DNA of 64,000 nucleotides, from NCBI RefSeq assembly GCF_015351475.1, contig NZ_JADKPR010000002.1:1-64000 (forward strand). Direction: 5' to 3'. Below the pieces are notes generated by a model. The model worked only from the letters and a program-made list of their open reading frames with translations. It had not been told where the DNA came from and ran no database searches. Positions 10,101 through 20,500 of the stretch are shown one piece after another (the stretch's first letter is position 1; each line of letters opens with the position of its first letter). This DNA comes from Flavobacterium sp. HJJ (GTDB lineage: Bacteria > Bacteroidota > Bacteroidia > Flavobacteriales > Flavobacteriaceae). Made by a program: the position numbers and the translations under genes.

Positions 10101-10983
10101 TTGGTGCTGCTGGTTGTGATACATCCATAATTCTTTTACCGTCATCTCCCTGTATAGTTACGTAATAGTAGGATTTTGTATCATATAAATTAAGGTTAGT
10201 CTGGCTTTCTTCATTCCAATCTGATATTCCTTGGCCATAGAATAAAATGTAATCTTCAGAATTGAAAACACCATCGCTTTCTCCTTGAATTTGAATAGCA
10301 TTTTCAGTTAAATCGGCTGGGTAGTAACTGCTGTTTGCAAGCGGAAGCATTTTGCCTCCGTTACCGTAAATCTTTATTCTTTTGGGATTAACTCCGTTTA
10401 GATTGAGTCCGAGCTGCTGCAGGAAATCTTTAGAAATTTTATAAACTCCAGATTTTTCGATATAAAAGCGATACCAGTCTCCGGAACTCAGAACTGAATT
10501 GGTAATGCTGGTGCTGTTTTTAATTGATGAATTTTTCTTTGCCGAGCCGCTATTAAGAGTGTATGAAAAGGATTTTATTCTTTTGTACCCTGAATTGTCT
10601 CTGATTATTGGAGAAATCTTTAGGAAATTTTGAATACTGTTTCTGGATTTTGTGCTGTAAAGTTTAGTTTTTATTGTAAGAGGAATGCCTGCTGGATTTA
10701 AATTTCCAATAAAAGATGGTGCTGCAGATTCGTATATTATGTTAGTAATTTGGATACTATTCGGGTCTAAATCTGAGCTGTTATTTAGATTTAAATTACA
10801 ATAAACTGCTTGGTTAAAATGATCATAAAAGTAGCTATTCCCTTTAAAAACTGGGGCTTGAGGTTTGTTGCCGACAGATGACGCAGCATTGTTTTCAATC
10901 CAGTCTATAACAACATCTCCATTAGTCTGAGAAAACGTTATTAGGGGGAAAAGTATGGTAAAGCAAAAGACTAGATTTTTCAT
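7156..10983 (-). CDS. porU: Type IX secretion sortase PorU (C25 cysteine peptidase family)
   Basis: PorU is the surface peptidase that removes the C-terminal sorting domain from type IX cargo and attaches it to the cell surface. The 1275-residue protein has a signal peptide ending near TFSQ, a long beta-rich N-terminal region, and a gingipain-like catalytic domain with NYLGHGGEDG (His786) and ITCEFSRFD (Cys820). Ig-like domains follow. The C-terminus (YPNPCVNYTEFWF ... GKGVYVYRLTV) resembles a FlgD/type IX C-terminal domain. The size fits the family. It is first in a porU-porV operon and divergent from gldJ. The gap to gldJ holds a good gldJ promoter. Confidence 0.93.
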   Translation of the reverse strand: MKNLVFCFTILFPLITFSQTNGDVVIDWIENNAASSVGNKPQAPVFKGNSYFYDHFNQAVYCNLNLNNSSDLDPNSIQITNIIYESAAPSFIGNLNPAGIPLTIKTKLYSTKSRNSIQNFLKISPIIRDNSGYKRIKSFSYTLNSGSAKKNSSIKNSTSITNSVLSSGDWYRFYIEKSGVYKISKDFLQQLGLNLNGVNPKRIKIYGNGGKMLPLANSSYYPADLTENAIQIQGESDGVFNSEDYILFYGQGISDWNEESQTNLNLYDTKSYYYVTIQGDDGKRIMDVSQPAAPSTISLTSYDDQQFHEVDLTNIAQLGRQWVGESFEINDTQEFTFDFPNIDSSVPVTSNVVLASAAYTPTSFKVAANGSDIGTVSFASLNTGSEIQYSSNKLTNAAFTGSSTIKIKLTYNNNGVPGSKGFLDFIQLKAKSKLQGYGKQFHFQYDLANSSIGVVSYNFTNASSISQIWNITDIYNVTKTENKNANTFSFKANLGDSQKYIAVDQNDYYIPLKENKSKIANANIKGTVFKNTQGQFQDIDYIIITPEFLKIQAEKLAAFHRANSNLNTKVLTLESIYQEFSSGKQDIAAIRNCIKYIYNNASSSDKKVRYINLFGDASFDYKNRISNNNNIVPIYEALISNTIGEDSFASDDFFGLMDDSEGNITNDYGGIDIAVGRMLVSTTAQADEMINKIFEYYNKKAYGSWRNNYVTLADDSDKSTDATLQSRQNTLADEIEVQKPFLNVSKIFLDSYTQEAAAGGERYPAAKSEFYNEFEKGALVFNYLGHGGEDGLASERIWDKTNSQSLSNQYKYPLFITITCEFSRFDNPKRPTAGEYIYWNSKGGAISLISTIREIGQFSAENFNDVFAKNLFAYGTNQYVSIAEALRVSKNENPNAATNVVLYIGDPALFLAIPKPKVILTKVNDIPINQTIPDFKSLAKMKISGQITDENNIPMPNYNGSLSAVLFDKKITKKTLNNDGYSPSINFTTLGEAIFRGNASVINGQFECNFIVPKDIRIPLGSGKISFYSQKNQLSEDVTGYDTTIKVGGINENAATDNNSPKVKLYMNDETFVSGGITNESPVFIANMEDESGINTAGGIGHDIVAVLDGDVSNPIILNDYYQTELDSYMTGNLHFPLRNLKAGLHTITFTVWDVYNNAATSEIQFLVVGNETVTLTNVLNYPNPCVNYTEFWFTHNKPNEPLEVQIQILTITGKIVWTKNQTITTPGFLSRDITWNARDDFGNKIGKGVYVYRLTVKAVLSNKKAEKIEKLVIL

Positions 10984-11053
10984 GAAAATGGATAACGATT
11001 TGGAGTGTAAATAATTGCTAAAAGTAAATAAAAAATTTTAAAAGTCTTTTTCC

Positions 11054-11083
11054 TTGTTTTGTGTAATAAAAAATATATTTTTG
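11054..11083 (+). promoter_or_regulatory. Promoter of gldJ
   Basis: TTG at 11054-11056 and TATTTTTG at 11076-11083 are separated by 19 bases, matching the Bacteroidota -33/-7 layout. Transcription would begin about 105 bases upstream of the gldJ start. Confidence 0.6.
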
Positions 11084-11196
11084 CGTTTTAATTAGATCTA
11101 AAAAAACGTTAAAAATTATATTAAAAAGGGTTTTGCAGTTTAATTTTAATTATTACATTGCACTACCTAAATTTTAATAATTACCTACCAGAAACT

Positions 11197-12897
11197 ATGA
11201 GAGTAAATAAGACTATTCCGCTAAAAGTAATGCTATCCCTTGCATTAATATTAGGATTAGCTAGTTGTAGCAAAAAATCTAAATCCGATAGCGCATCAAG
11301 AGGCACAGGTTGGAATGTAAGCAGTTCCAAAGGAGGTTTTGCTAAAGGAACAGCGGGTAAACCACAAGAAACAGGTCCAGGATTGGTATTTGTAGAAGGC
11401 GGAACTTTTACAAAAGGACTAGTTCAAGACGATGTGATGCACGATTGGAACAATGTACCAAGCCAACAGCACGTCATGTCTTTTTATATGGACGAGACTG
11501 AGGTGACAAACTTAATGTATCTTGAATATCTTGAGTGGCTGAAAAAAGTATACCCTCCAACAGAAGAAAATTATAAAAACATTTACGAAGGAGCTTCGCC
11601 TGATACACTTGTATGGAGAAATAGATTGGGATATAATGAAACTATGACCAATAACTATTTAAGACATCCTGCTTATGCTAATTATCCTGTTGTTGGGGTA
11701 AATTGGGTGCAAGCTGTTGAATTCAGTAAATGGAGAACAGACCGTGTAAATGAAGCGGTACTTGAAAAAAATGGATATTTAAAGAAAAATGCTAAAACAT
11801 TAGATGTTTCTGCTGAAAGTAATTTCAATACTGAAACTTATTTGGCTTCTCCAACATCTACTTACGGAGGAAACGAAGAAATTCTTTTGAAAGGCAGAGG
11901 AGCTCGTAAAAAAGCACCAAAACCAGATAAAGATGGAAATGTTGCTGAAGAGAAAAATGTTTATGCACAAAGATCTTCAGGAATTCTATTGCCAGAATAC
12001 AGACTGCCAACTGAGTCTGAGTGGGAATACGCAGCAGCTGCTGATGTAGGACAAAGAGAGTATAATATCTATAAAGGTCAAAAGAAATATCCTTGGTCTG
12101 GAAGCTACACTCGTTCAGGAAAAAGATCTAATAAAGGTTTCCAATTGGCTAACTTCAAACAAGGTAATGGTGATTACGGCGGAATCGCAGGCTGGTCAGA
12201 TGACGGAGCTGATATTACAAATGAGGTTAAACAATATCCAGCAAATGATTTTGGATTGTATGATATGGCTGGTAACGTTGCGGAATGGGTTGCTGATGTT
12301 TACAGACCTATTGTAGATGTAGAAACTAATGATTTTAATTATTTTAGAGGAAATGTTTATACCAAAAATAAAATTGGTAAAGACGGAAAAATTGAAATTA
12401 TCACTAATCAAGATATTGTTTATGATACATTAAGCAATGGTAAATTAGTTCCAAAACATTTACCAGGTGAAATAGCTCAAGTACCAGTTGATGATAATGA
12501 AACGTATTTAAGACAAAACTTCAGTACTAGTGATAATATCAATTACAGAGACGGTGACAAACAGTCTAGTAAGTATTATAAGTTTACAAGTTCAGATGCT
12601 GATAATGGAAAGAAATCAGATAAAGAAATCATGTATAATTCACCTAAACAAAATGTAAAAATTGACAGTTTAGGTAATATGGAAAGAAAATACGATAAGT
12701 CTAACAAAAGAACTACTTTGATAAATGATGCTGTTCGTGTATACAAAGGAGGTTCTTGGAGAGATAGAGCTTATTGGTTAGATCCTGCACAAAGAAGATT
12801 CTTCCCGCAAGATATGGCTACAGATTATATTGGATTCAGATGTGCTATGTCTAGAGTAGGTTCTAAATCAAATACCAAAAAAACACCAAGAAATTAA
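11197..12897 (+). CDS. gldJ: Gliding motility lipoprotein GldJ
   Basis: GldJ is a lipoprotein needed for gliding and for stability of the type IX secretion core, with GldK as its relative. The chosen start (MRVNKTIPLK...) gives a clean lipoprotein signal with LASC and Cys24; a start 39 bases earlier would put a polar extension before the signal. The rest has the formylglycine-generating-enzyme/sulfatase-modifying fold: MDETEVTNLMYLEYLEW, YRLPTESEWEYAA, NDFGLYDMAGNVAEWVAD and the closing VYKGGSWRD ... IGFRCAMS. The length (566 residues) fits GldJ. Position beside porU and before murF is the usual flavobacterial order. Confidence 0.95.
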   Translation: MRVNKTIPLKVMLSLALILGLASCSKKSKSDSASRGTGWNVSSSKGGFAKGTAGKPQETGPGLVFVEGGTFTKGLVQDDVMHDWNNVPSQQHVMSFYMDETEVTNLMYLEYLEWLKKVYPPTEENYKNIYEGASPDTLVWRNRLGYNETMTNNYLRHPAYANYPVVGVNWVQAVEFSKWRTDRVNEAVLEKNGYLKKNAKTLDVSAESNFNTETYLASPTSTYGGNEEILLKGRGARKKAPKPDKDGNVAEEKNVYAQRSSGILLPEYRLPTESEWEYAAAADVGQREYNIYKGQKKYPWSGSYTRSGKRSNKGFQLANFKQGNGDYGGIAGWSDDGADITNEVKQYPANDFGLYDMAGNVAEWVADVYRPIVDVETNDFNYFRGNVYTKNKIGKDGKIEIITNQDIVYDTLSNGKLVPKHLPGEIAQVPVDDNETYLRQNFSTSDNINYRDGDKQSSKYYKFTSSDADNGKKSDKEIMYNSPKQNVKIDSLGNMERKYDKSNKRTTLINDAVRVYKGGSWRDRAYWLDPAQRRFFPQDMATDYIGFRCAMSRVGSKSNTKKTPRN

Positions 12898-12915
12898 TTT
12901 TTTTTAGATAATACC

Positions 12916-12950
12916 AATAAAAGCCCTTTCATTAGGGCTTTTATTTTTTA
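12916..12950 (+). terminator. Terminator after gldJ
   Basis: AATAAAAGCCCT and AGGGCTTTTATT form a perfect 12-base stem with a six-base loop and a following T-run. It sits between gldJ and murF and limits read-through. Confidence 0.85.
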
Positions 12951-12964
12951 AAATATATTTATAT

Positions 12965-14248
12965 ATGGATATTAATTACATTCATAGTCTATTTTTGAAA
13001 TGCAGTTCGGTTTCAATAGATACACGTAAAATTTGTGCTAATTCATTTTTTGCTGCGATCAAAGGAGATAATTTTGATGCAAACACTTTTGCTAAGGAAG
13101 CTTTAGATAAAGGAGCTTCGTATGTATTGATTGATAATAAAGACTATTTTATTGACGAAAGAACTATTTTGGTTGATAATTCTCTGGCTGCACTGCAGGA
13201 ATTAGCTAAGTTTCACAGGAATTATTTGAAACTGCCAATAATTGCTCTTACCGGAAGCAATGGTAAAACAACGACCAAAGAATTGATAAATGTTGTTCTT
13301 TCCAAGAAATTTAAAACCAAAGCAACCATTGGAAATTTAAATAATCATATTGGGGTGCCATTAACATTGTTGTCTTTTAATGAACAGACAGAGATTGGAA
13401 TTGTAGAAATGGGGGCCAATCATAAAAAAGAAATTGAGTTTCTTTGTGAAATTGCACAGCCGGATTATGGGTATATTACTAATTTTGGTAAAGCACATCT
13501 TGAAGGTTTTGGAGGTGTTGAAGGTGTTATTCAGGGGAAAAGTGAGATGTATCAATATCTTTCAAATAATGATAAATTAGCTTTTGTAAATTTAGAAGAC
13601 CCTATCCAGGTTGAAAAGACAAAAGATTTAAAGTCGTATTCTTTTGGGGTAAATAAAAATGATGCAGATGTAAATATTGATCATATTGAAGCTAATCCTT
13701 TTGTAACTGTATCGTATTCACTAAATCAGATTTCATCACATTTAATTGGTTTGTATAACGCTAATAATATAAATGCAGCAATTGCAATAGGGAATTATTT
13801 TGGTGTTGAAGGAGGTTCTATTAAAGAGGCTCTCGAAAGTTATATTCCTGAAAACAACAGATCGCAGCTAATAACTAAAGGGACAAATGAAATTATTTTA
13901 GACGCATATAATGCAAATCCCAGCAGTATGAAAGTGGCGATTGAAAATTTCGTGCTTTTAGATAAAAAGAAAAAAACACTTTTTCTTGGCGACATGTTTG
14001 AATTGGGAGATGAAAGTCTGGCTGAACATAAAGGAGTCTTAGAGCTGCTTGTGAATCAAGATCAGATTGATTGTTATTTTATCGGAAAAGATTTTTATCA
14101 AAATAAAATAGCAAAATCAAATTTTTTCTTCTTCGAAAATTTTGAAAATTTTTCTGAAGCCATTAAAGTGAAAAAAATTGATAATAACATGATTCTCATT
14201 AAAGGGTCCAGAGGAATGGCTTTGGAACGTACTCTAGAATTCATTTAA
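12965..14248 (+). CDS. murF: UDP-N-acetylmuramoyl-tripeptide--D-alanyl-D-alanine ligase
   Basis: Cytosolic ATP-dependent Mur ligase that adds D-Ala-D-Ala to the UDP-MurNAc-tripeptide in peptidoglycan synthesis. The 427-residue protein shows the MurF N-terminal domain (SVSIDTRKICANSFFAAIKGDNFD), the P-loop GSNGKTTTKEL, the NHIGVPLTLL segment, the GIVEMGANHKKEIEFL motif specific to MurF, and the C-terminal DAYNANPSSM region. It follows gldJ on the same strand, but a terminator lies between them, so it may have its own promoter. Confidence 0.95.
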   Translation: MDINYIHSLFLKCSSVSIDTRKICANSFFAAIKGDNFDANTFAKEALDKGASYVLIDNKDYFIDERTILVDNSLAALQELAKFHRNYLKLPIIALTGSNGKTTTKELINVVLSKKFKTKATIGNLNNHIGVPLTLLSFNEQTEIGIVEMGANHKKEIEFLCEIAQPDYGYITNFGKAHLEGFGGVEGVIQGKSEMYQYLSNNDKLAFVNLEDPIQVEKTKDLKSYSFGVNKNDADVNIDHIEANPFVTVSYSLNQISSHLIGLYNANNINAAIAIGNYFGVEGGSIKEALESYIPENNRSQLITKGTNEIILDAYNANPSSMKVAIENFVLLDKKKKTLFLGDMFELGDESLAEHKGVLELLVNQDQIDCYFIGKDFYQNKIAKSNFFFFENFENFSEAIKVKKIDNNMILIKGSRGMALERTLEFI

Positions 14249-14249
14249 A

Positions 14250-14287
14250 AAGAAAACCAGCATTCAAATGCTGGTTTTCTTTTTTTA
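14250..14287. terminator. Bidirectional terminator between murF and the PUL A regulator
   Basis: AAGAAAACCAGCAT ... ATGCTGGTTTTCTT is a near-perfect stem with a three-to-five-base loop and T-runs on either strand. It lies between converging genes and touches the last codon of the regulator. Confidence 0.85.
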
Positions 14288-17179
14288 AATACTCATTAAA
14301 AAGCCTATTAGATTTTCTTTTTTATTCAATCCTAGTTTTTTTCTAAGTCTGTATCTGGCTAACTCAACCCCTCCAATAGAAATGTTCATAATTTCTGCAA
14401 TTTCTTTTGTAGACATATTCATCAGTAAATAAGTAGATAGGTCTAGTTCTCTTGGTGATATTGTAGGGTATTTCTCTTTAAGTCTTTTTAAAAAATCGAA
14501 ATGGACATTTTTGATGTGTTTTTCTAAGTCTTTCCAGCTTTTGTCGTTATTAACTTCTTTTACGATGCTTTTGTTTAATTTATTAACTTGAAATTTCATA
14601 GGTTCATCTAAATTCTTAGTGTCAATTTCTTTTACTTTTTGTAAAATTCCATTTAGAACCTTATTTTTTTTCACAACCTGCAATGAGTTTGTAACGAGTT
14701 CTTTGTCTTTCGCAAGAATTTGAATCTGCAGTTTGTCATTTTTTAACTTCTCAATTTCTTTTTCTAATTCAAATTGTCCTTGGCGTATTTTGGATTCTTT
14801 TTCCAGATACAGCCTTCGCTGTTCTATGGTTTCGTAGTATTTGTTTTTTCTTATTTTTAGCTTTACTCTGTTGTATCCAATATAAACAGCTAATATGATA
14901 AGTATGAGATAAGTCAAGTATGCTAAAGGGTGCCTGTACCATGGCGGGGAAATTGTGAAGTATAATTTTGCTGGTTCAGATTCCACACCGTAGCTGTTTT
15001 TAACCTTAACTTTCATGACATAGTCGCCTTCTCTTAAGTTGGTGTATTCTTTCATTGAACTAGAAGTCCAGTTAGTCCAATTTTCTTCAAAAGGTTCTAA
15101 TTTATAGGAATAGGCCGTGTTTTGAGAATTCTCGTATATAGGTGACGAAAATGTAAATTTTACTTGATTTGCACTGTAAGCTAAATTGTAATTTTTATTA
15201 CTGTTAGATAGGTTTCCGGTTACAATAGTATCTTGAAGGGTACTAAAGCTGTCTATATAAACTTTTGGTTTTGTGATAAAATTGTTCGGAATAGTAAAAT
15301 CAAAATGTGCTAGACCTTCCGTAAGTCCGATGAAAACATTGTTTGGATTTACTGTGTTAATGGATATGTAATCGGTAACTAAATTAGCTGATAAATTAGT
15401 GAAAGGAGCTTCTCTTTTGGTATAATTGCCATTCTTGTCTTTTTCAAGCACGCCTAATAATGTATTATGACGATACCATATGTTTCCAATTTTATCTTCT
15501 ATTATTCTATTTAATTGGTGTGTATTCTTGAATAATGATGATATTTTTTTGTCCTCAAAAAAGATTTCCTGTTCTTTGGAATATCTAAAAAAATGATTTT
15601 TTGTCTGAAAATATATTTTATCGTTTAGTTTTTGGATGCTTTCAATACCGTTGTATTTTTTACTAATTTTTGGGTGAATTGTAATTTTTTTAAATTTTTT
15701 CAAATCGTCTGATAATTCCATTTGATATAAAACGGAATTTTTTTTAACCCAAAGGAAATCTTCATCTAAATATGTTTCCAGCATGTTAGCTGCTTCATCA
15801 AAACCTGCTACAGAATTTTCAAATTCGAATTTATTATTCTTTTTTTTGAATATTGAAAAGCCGTTATAGTTTTCTCCAAGAATACTGCCTGGATGATTTG
15901 GAATGCTCAAGAAGCCAAAATACCCCTGATGATTAAGTACCTTCGCAATTCTATTGTTTTCTATTAATAATGCTCCATTATTGCTGGCGCAAAGTAATTG
16001 TCCGTCAATAAGCTGAATGTTCCATGCCTGTGAGATTGTGCCTTCTACTCTGTTAAATGGTTTGTCAAAACGCATTTCATCATATTTTTGATAAAAAAGA
16101 CCTTGATTTGTTGCGACATATAATATGTTTTTGTGAACCAAAGAAGCATAAACGGTTCCCATGTTATAACTATAATCGAAATAAGTAAACGGAGAATTTT
16201 CGGTTATAAATGTAATCCCATTATCAAGTCCCAGCCATAGATTGCTGTTTTTGTCGACAAATGATTTTAGGACAGTATTATTTTGGATGCCTTTTTGTCT
16301 GTTTAAATGCTGAATTATTTTCCCGTTTAAGTCAGAAATTATAACTCCATTTAGAACGGTATTAAATACAATGAATTTGTTTTTAATCATACATCCGCCT
16401 AAGGAAGAGTTTTTTTGAAGATAATCATTAGCCTCAGTACGCCACGGCTGTATTGAATTGTTGTCATATATAAATAATCCGTTTTCTAAAGTGGCTATTA
16501 TTAGTTTGTCGTTTGGAAGAGGAAATATAGCCCATATTTCAGAATTGTTTAATGCGGCAGTGCCTTTTAACGGGGTGAATTTCTCTTTTGAGTAGGATAA
16601 TAATCCTAATTTTTTGTCTTGAAAATAAAGTTTATTGTTTACTAAAAATGAAAACTGGAAATTGTTTTTACATTCATAGTAACGTAATTTATTTTTTTTT
16701 AGAAAAAACACTTTTGTAAAAGATTGAAAAATCACCTCATCTTGGTAACAATGAATTTTCCAAATTAGATTTATTTTTTTTGAAATGTTTTTGTTTTTTA
16801 TAAAACCTTGTGATAATGAGTGATAAGTAAGGTTTCCTTTCTCATTGTTTAAAAAATATCCAAACTCATTATTTCCTCCCACATAAATTCTGCCTGAATC
16901 ATCAGTTTTTAAACTTTGCAAAACGGAGGCGTTAGGGAGCAAAAATTTATGCCAGTTTGTTCCGTCAAATTTTAACAGACCGCTGCCATTGGCAAAGTAA
17001 AGATTTCCTTTTTTATCTTGATCGATATCCCAATTTTGAGGTCCTCCTTTATATTCATTTCTTTTATAATTTCTAATGTCTGGTATTCCTAACTCTTTAA
17101 CTTGTGAATAAGCCGTTCTGGCAGGCAGAATGGCTAATAATAGAGATATTGTGAGTATTGCTGATTTCGTAAATTTCAT
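14285..17179 (-). CDS. Membrane-spanning SusR-like regulator of PUL A
   Basis: Likely one-polypeptide sensor and transcription factor. The 964-residue protein has a signal peptide (to about residue 25), a periplasmic beta-propeller region with Reg_prop-type repeats (WDIDQDKKGNLYFANGSGLLKFDG, DKNSNLWLGLDNGI), a Y_Y_Y domain (YSYKLEPFEENWTNW ... LREGDYVMKVKVKN), one membrane segment near 748-770, a coiled coil (about 780-880), and a C-terminal LuxR-type helix-turn-helix (last 60 residues, SPRELDLSTYLLMNMSTKEIAEIMNIS). It has neither histidine kinase nor receiver domain, which separates it from classical hybrid two-component systems and resembles SusR. It is divergent from susC and should activate PUL A when a glucan oligosaccharide binds. 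It is a close paralogue of the gene at 29854-32727. Confidence 0.88.
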   Translation of the reverse strand: MKFTKSAILTISLLLAILPARTAYSQVKELGIPDIRNYKRNEYKGGPQNWDIDQDKKGNLYFANGSGLLKFDGTNWHKFLLPNASVLQSLKTDDSGRIYVGGNNEFGYFLNNEKGNLTYHSLSQGFIKNKNISKKINLIWKIHCYQDEVIFQSFTKVFFLKKNKLRYYECKNNFQFSFLVNNKLYFQDKKLGLLSYSKEKFTPLKGTAALNNSEIWAIFPLPNDKLIIATLENGLFIYDNNSIQPWRTEANDYLQKNSSLGGCMIKNKFIVFNTVLNGVIISDLNGKIIQHLNRQKGIQNNTVLKSFVDKNSNLWLGLDNGITFITENSPFTYFDYSYNMGTVYASLVHKNILYVATNQGLFYQKYDEMRFDKPFNRVEGTISQAWNIQLIDGQLLCASNNGALLIENNRIAKVLNHQGYFGFLSIPNHPGSILGENYNGFSIFKKKNNKFEFENSVAGFDEAANMLETYLDEDFLWVKKNSVLYQMELSDDLKKFKKITIHPKISKKYNGIESIQKLNDKIYFQTKNHFFRYSKEQEIFFEDKKISSLFKNTHQLNRIIEDKIGNIWYRHNTLLGVLEKDKNGNYTKREAPFTNLSANLVTDYISINTVNPNNVFIGLTEGLAHFDFTIPNNFITKPKVYIDSFSTLQDTIVTGNLSNSNKNYNLAYSANQVKFTFSSPIYENSQNTAYSYKLEPFEENWTNWTSSSMKEYTNLREGDYVMKVKVKNSYGVESEPAKLYFTISPPWYRHPLAYLTYLILIILAVYIGYNRVKLKIRKNKYYETIEQRRLYLEKESKIRQGQFELEKEIEKLKNDKLQIQILAKDKELVTNSLQVVKKNKVLNGILQKVKEIDTKNLDEPMKFQVNKLNKSIVKEVNNDKSWKDLEKHIKNVHFDFLKRLKEKYPTISPRELDLSTYLLMNMSTKEIAEIMNISIGGVELARYRLRKKLGLNKKENLIGFLMSI

Positions 17180-17434
17180 CTAATTTTTTAATTATTCTGT
17201 AATATGTCTTGATTTTTAGGCATCATTGGCAATGCGTATATGTCATTATTTTATTAGTGAATATTTAATGTTTATTATTTATGTAAATGTAGGGTATTTT
17301 TTTTAATTAACATATTGATAACAATTCAATTTTAATTTTAAAATATTGATTTAGAGTTATTTGAAAAAAATATGATGTGTTTTTGTAATATATCAATTTG
17401 GCATTTGATGGGTTTTTGTTATGTTTATTTTTTA

Positions 17435-17502
17435 TTGATTTTGTTTTTTTTAACTTATTATTGCATCAAATTACTAATTAATTAACCAAAATTTTTAGAA
17501 AA
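17435..17502 (+). promoter_or_regulatory. Promoter and conserved leader of PUL A susC
   Basis: TTG at 17435-17437 and TATTATTG at 17456-17463 are 18 bases apart, a near-consensus Bacteroidota promoter. From TTGCATCAAAT (17461) to the ATG is a 42-base leader that matches the leader of the PUL B susC at 38 of 42 positions by eye. The rest of the divergent intergenic region (17180-17434) is very A/T-rich, and I see no clear operator repeat in it. Confidence 0.55.
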
Positions 17503-20500
17503 ATGAAATTAACAAAATTACTTATTTTTTGTGTTTCGTCTTTACTCTTTACGGTAGTCATGCAGGCGCAGGACATTACTATTAATGGAAAAGTAAATGA
17601 TGAAAAAGGGATGCCTGTCCCAGGAGCAACTATTTTAATTAAAGGGACGCCAACAGCTGTTTCCTCGGATTTTGATGGAAAATTTGAAATTAAGGCTCCT
17701 TCTAATGGTGTCTTGGTAATCAGTTTTGTAGGCTATACAACATTGAATATACAAATTAGCGGCAGGACACAAATAACGGCGCAATTGAATCCAGAATCGC
17801 AAAACCTGAATGAAGTTGTTGTAGTTGGATACGGAACCCAAAAGAAAATCTTGACAACTGGCGCAAGTCTTAGCTTAAAAGGAAAAGATATTGCGGCATT
17901 GAAAACAGGTTCAGCTATGGAAGCTCTTCAAGGGATCGCTCCAGGGGTTAGTGTTACTAGAAATAGTGGTGCTCCAGGTGCAGGTACTAAGGTGACGATT
18001 CGTGGACTAGGAACTGCAGGAAATTCAAACCCATTATACATTGTTGATGGTGTATCTGTAGACAATATTGATTATTTAAGCCCTTCAGATATTGGTTCTA
18101 TCTCTGTATTAAAGGATGCAGCTTCTGCTGCGATTTATGGGTCTAGAGCTGCTAATGGAGTTGTTTTGGTTACTACCGTAAAAGGAGTTAAAGACCGTCC
18201 GGCGAAGATTAGTTATGATTATTTCTTCGGTATTCAAAATATATACAAAAACTTAGATCCATTGAATGCACAAGAATACATGTACATAATGGATGAAGGA
18301 ATGGTTAATGATGGTTTGGCTCCAAATGATTGGCATACAATGCTTACCAATAATACTTGGCTAAATAACACTTATCCTGGAACTGGTACTCAACCAGGAA
18401 CAGGAACTCAATATGGTGAAGAAATATGGAATAAGCTTCAAGGTGGCTGGCAAGGTACTAACTGGATTAATGAAATGACCAAGAAAGATGCTCCAGTTGT
18501 GAATCATGCCTTAAATATTACTGGCGGAACTCAGGATGTGACGTATTCTATGGGTATTTCTTATTATGATCAAGATGGTATTATAGGAGGCAATATTATT
18601 GATGCAGGTTATAAAAGGCTTACAGCAAGAATGAATACAGACATTGTATTAAAAAAGAATAGCAGTCATAATATTATTACTGTAGGGGAAAATTTTACTT
18701 ATACGAATACGCAAAATAGAGCTGTCGCTGCGGGTAATATTTATTATAACGATTTGCACAACGGATTGGTGCAGAATCCTTTGCAACCAGCGTATTGGCA
18801 AAATTCTATAGATAAGAATATCAATCAATTTGGTTTTTCTCCAACTTTGGATGGAGTATCTCCATATCAAACCAACCCTTTGGCAGTTATGTATTATCGT
18901 AATAATTACAATTACGGTAAAGGAAATTCTATTACAGGAAATGTGTATGCAGAAATAGAGCCTATTAAAGATTTGAAATTTAAATCTGTTTTTGGTATCA
19001 CATCATGGTTTGGTCATAGTAGATCTATGAATCCAATGTATAATCTAGGGGAAAAGTATAGAGATAATATTGATGGCGCTTCACAAGGAGAATATATGGG
19101 AGCAAATACTACTTGGACCAATACACTTACTTATAATAAAAATATTGGAGATCATAATATTTCGGGTTTAATAGGGACTGAATTAATTAGAAATGATTTA
19201 AATGATCAGGTTGGCGGTTCAAGAAATGGGTTACTTTTCCCAGGTGATCCAAAATATGCTTACATAAACAATACTAAAGGTGCCGCTACTATAGGCGATA
19301 TTAGCAATTATGGTGCTGATTATGCAGCTGGAGGCGGAGCTATACAATCATTTATGGCTAGATTACAGTATGATTATAAAGAAAAATATTTGCTATCTGC
19401 AACAATGCGTGCTGATGGTTCTTCCAATTTTGCTGCCGGAAACAGATGGGGCTATTTTCCATCAGTATCGGCGGGATGGATTTTAACCAAAGAAGATTTT
19501 ATGTCCAGCACTTCAGGTTTTCTTGATTATGCTAAATTAAGAGCCAGCTGGGGGCAAAACGGAAATCAATCGATAGATAATTTCATTTACTCTTCTCAAA
19601 TAGCATATGCATTTCCAGGTTATTTCTTTGGAGACACTAAGCCTGTTTCTGGAACTACTTCGTATCCTCAAAAAGTTGTTAACCCTGATGTTACTTGGGA
19701 AACATCAGAGCAATTGGATTTAGGATTAGATGCTCAGCTTTTTAATTCAAAACTGGGATTGACTTTTGATTGGTATAAGAAAACAACTAAAGATTGGTTG
19801 GTTGAAGCCCCTATTTTAGGTACGTTCGGTGCTGGTGCACCCTATATAAATGGAGGAGATATTGAAAATAAGGGATTTGAAATTTCTGTTACTTGGAATG
19901 ATAAAATAGGAGATTTTAAATACGGAATAACTCTTAGTGCAGCTAAAAATAAAAATACAGTTACTAGAATTGCTAATGCTGATGGAATAATTCATGGTGA
20001 TCCCAATATATTATCACAAGGAACAGGAGAAGTATCTAGAATTGAAGTAGGACAGCCTATTGGTTATTTTTATGGTTATAAAACAGCAGGAATTTTACAA
20101 AATCAAGACGAAGTGGATGCTTATGTAGGTCCTGATGGAAAACCATATTTTAAGGATCAGCGCCCGGGTGATGTTCGATTTGTGGATTTAAATAACGATG
20201 GAGTTATTGATGAAGATGATAAAACCTATTTAGGAAAACCAAATCCTGATTATGAAGTAGGTCTTCAGTTGAATTTTGAATACAAAGGAGTGTATTTGAA
20301 CACTACTTTGGCTGGGAAATTTGGGATGCAGGTAATGCAATCCTATAGATCATTTGCAGACAGCCCTACTCAAAATTACACCACGGATATTTTTAATCGC
20401 TGGCATGGTGAAGGAACCTCAAATACAATGCCTAGGTTGAGTTCAGTTTCTAATAGAAATACAAATGAAATTTCAGATATTTATATGCATAATGCTGATT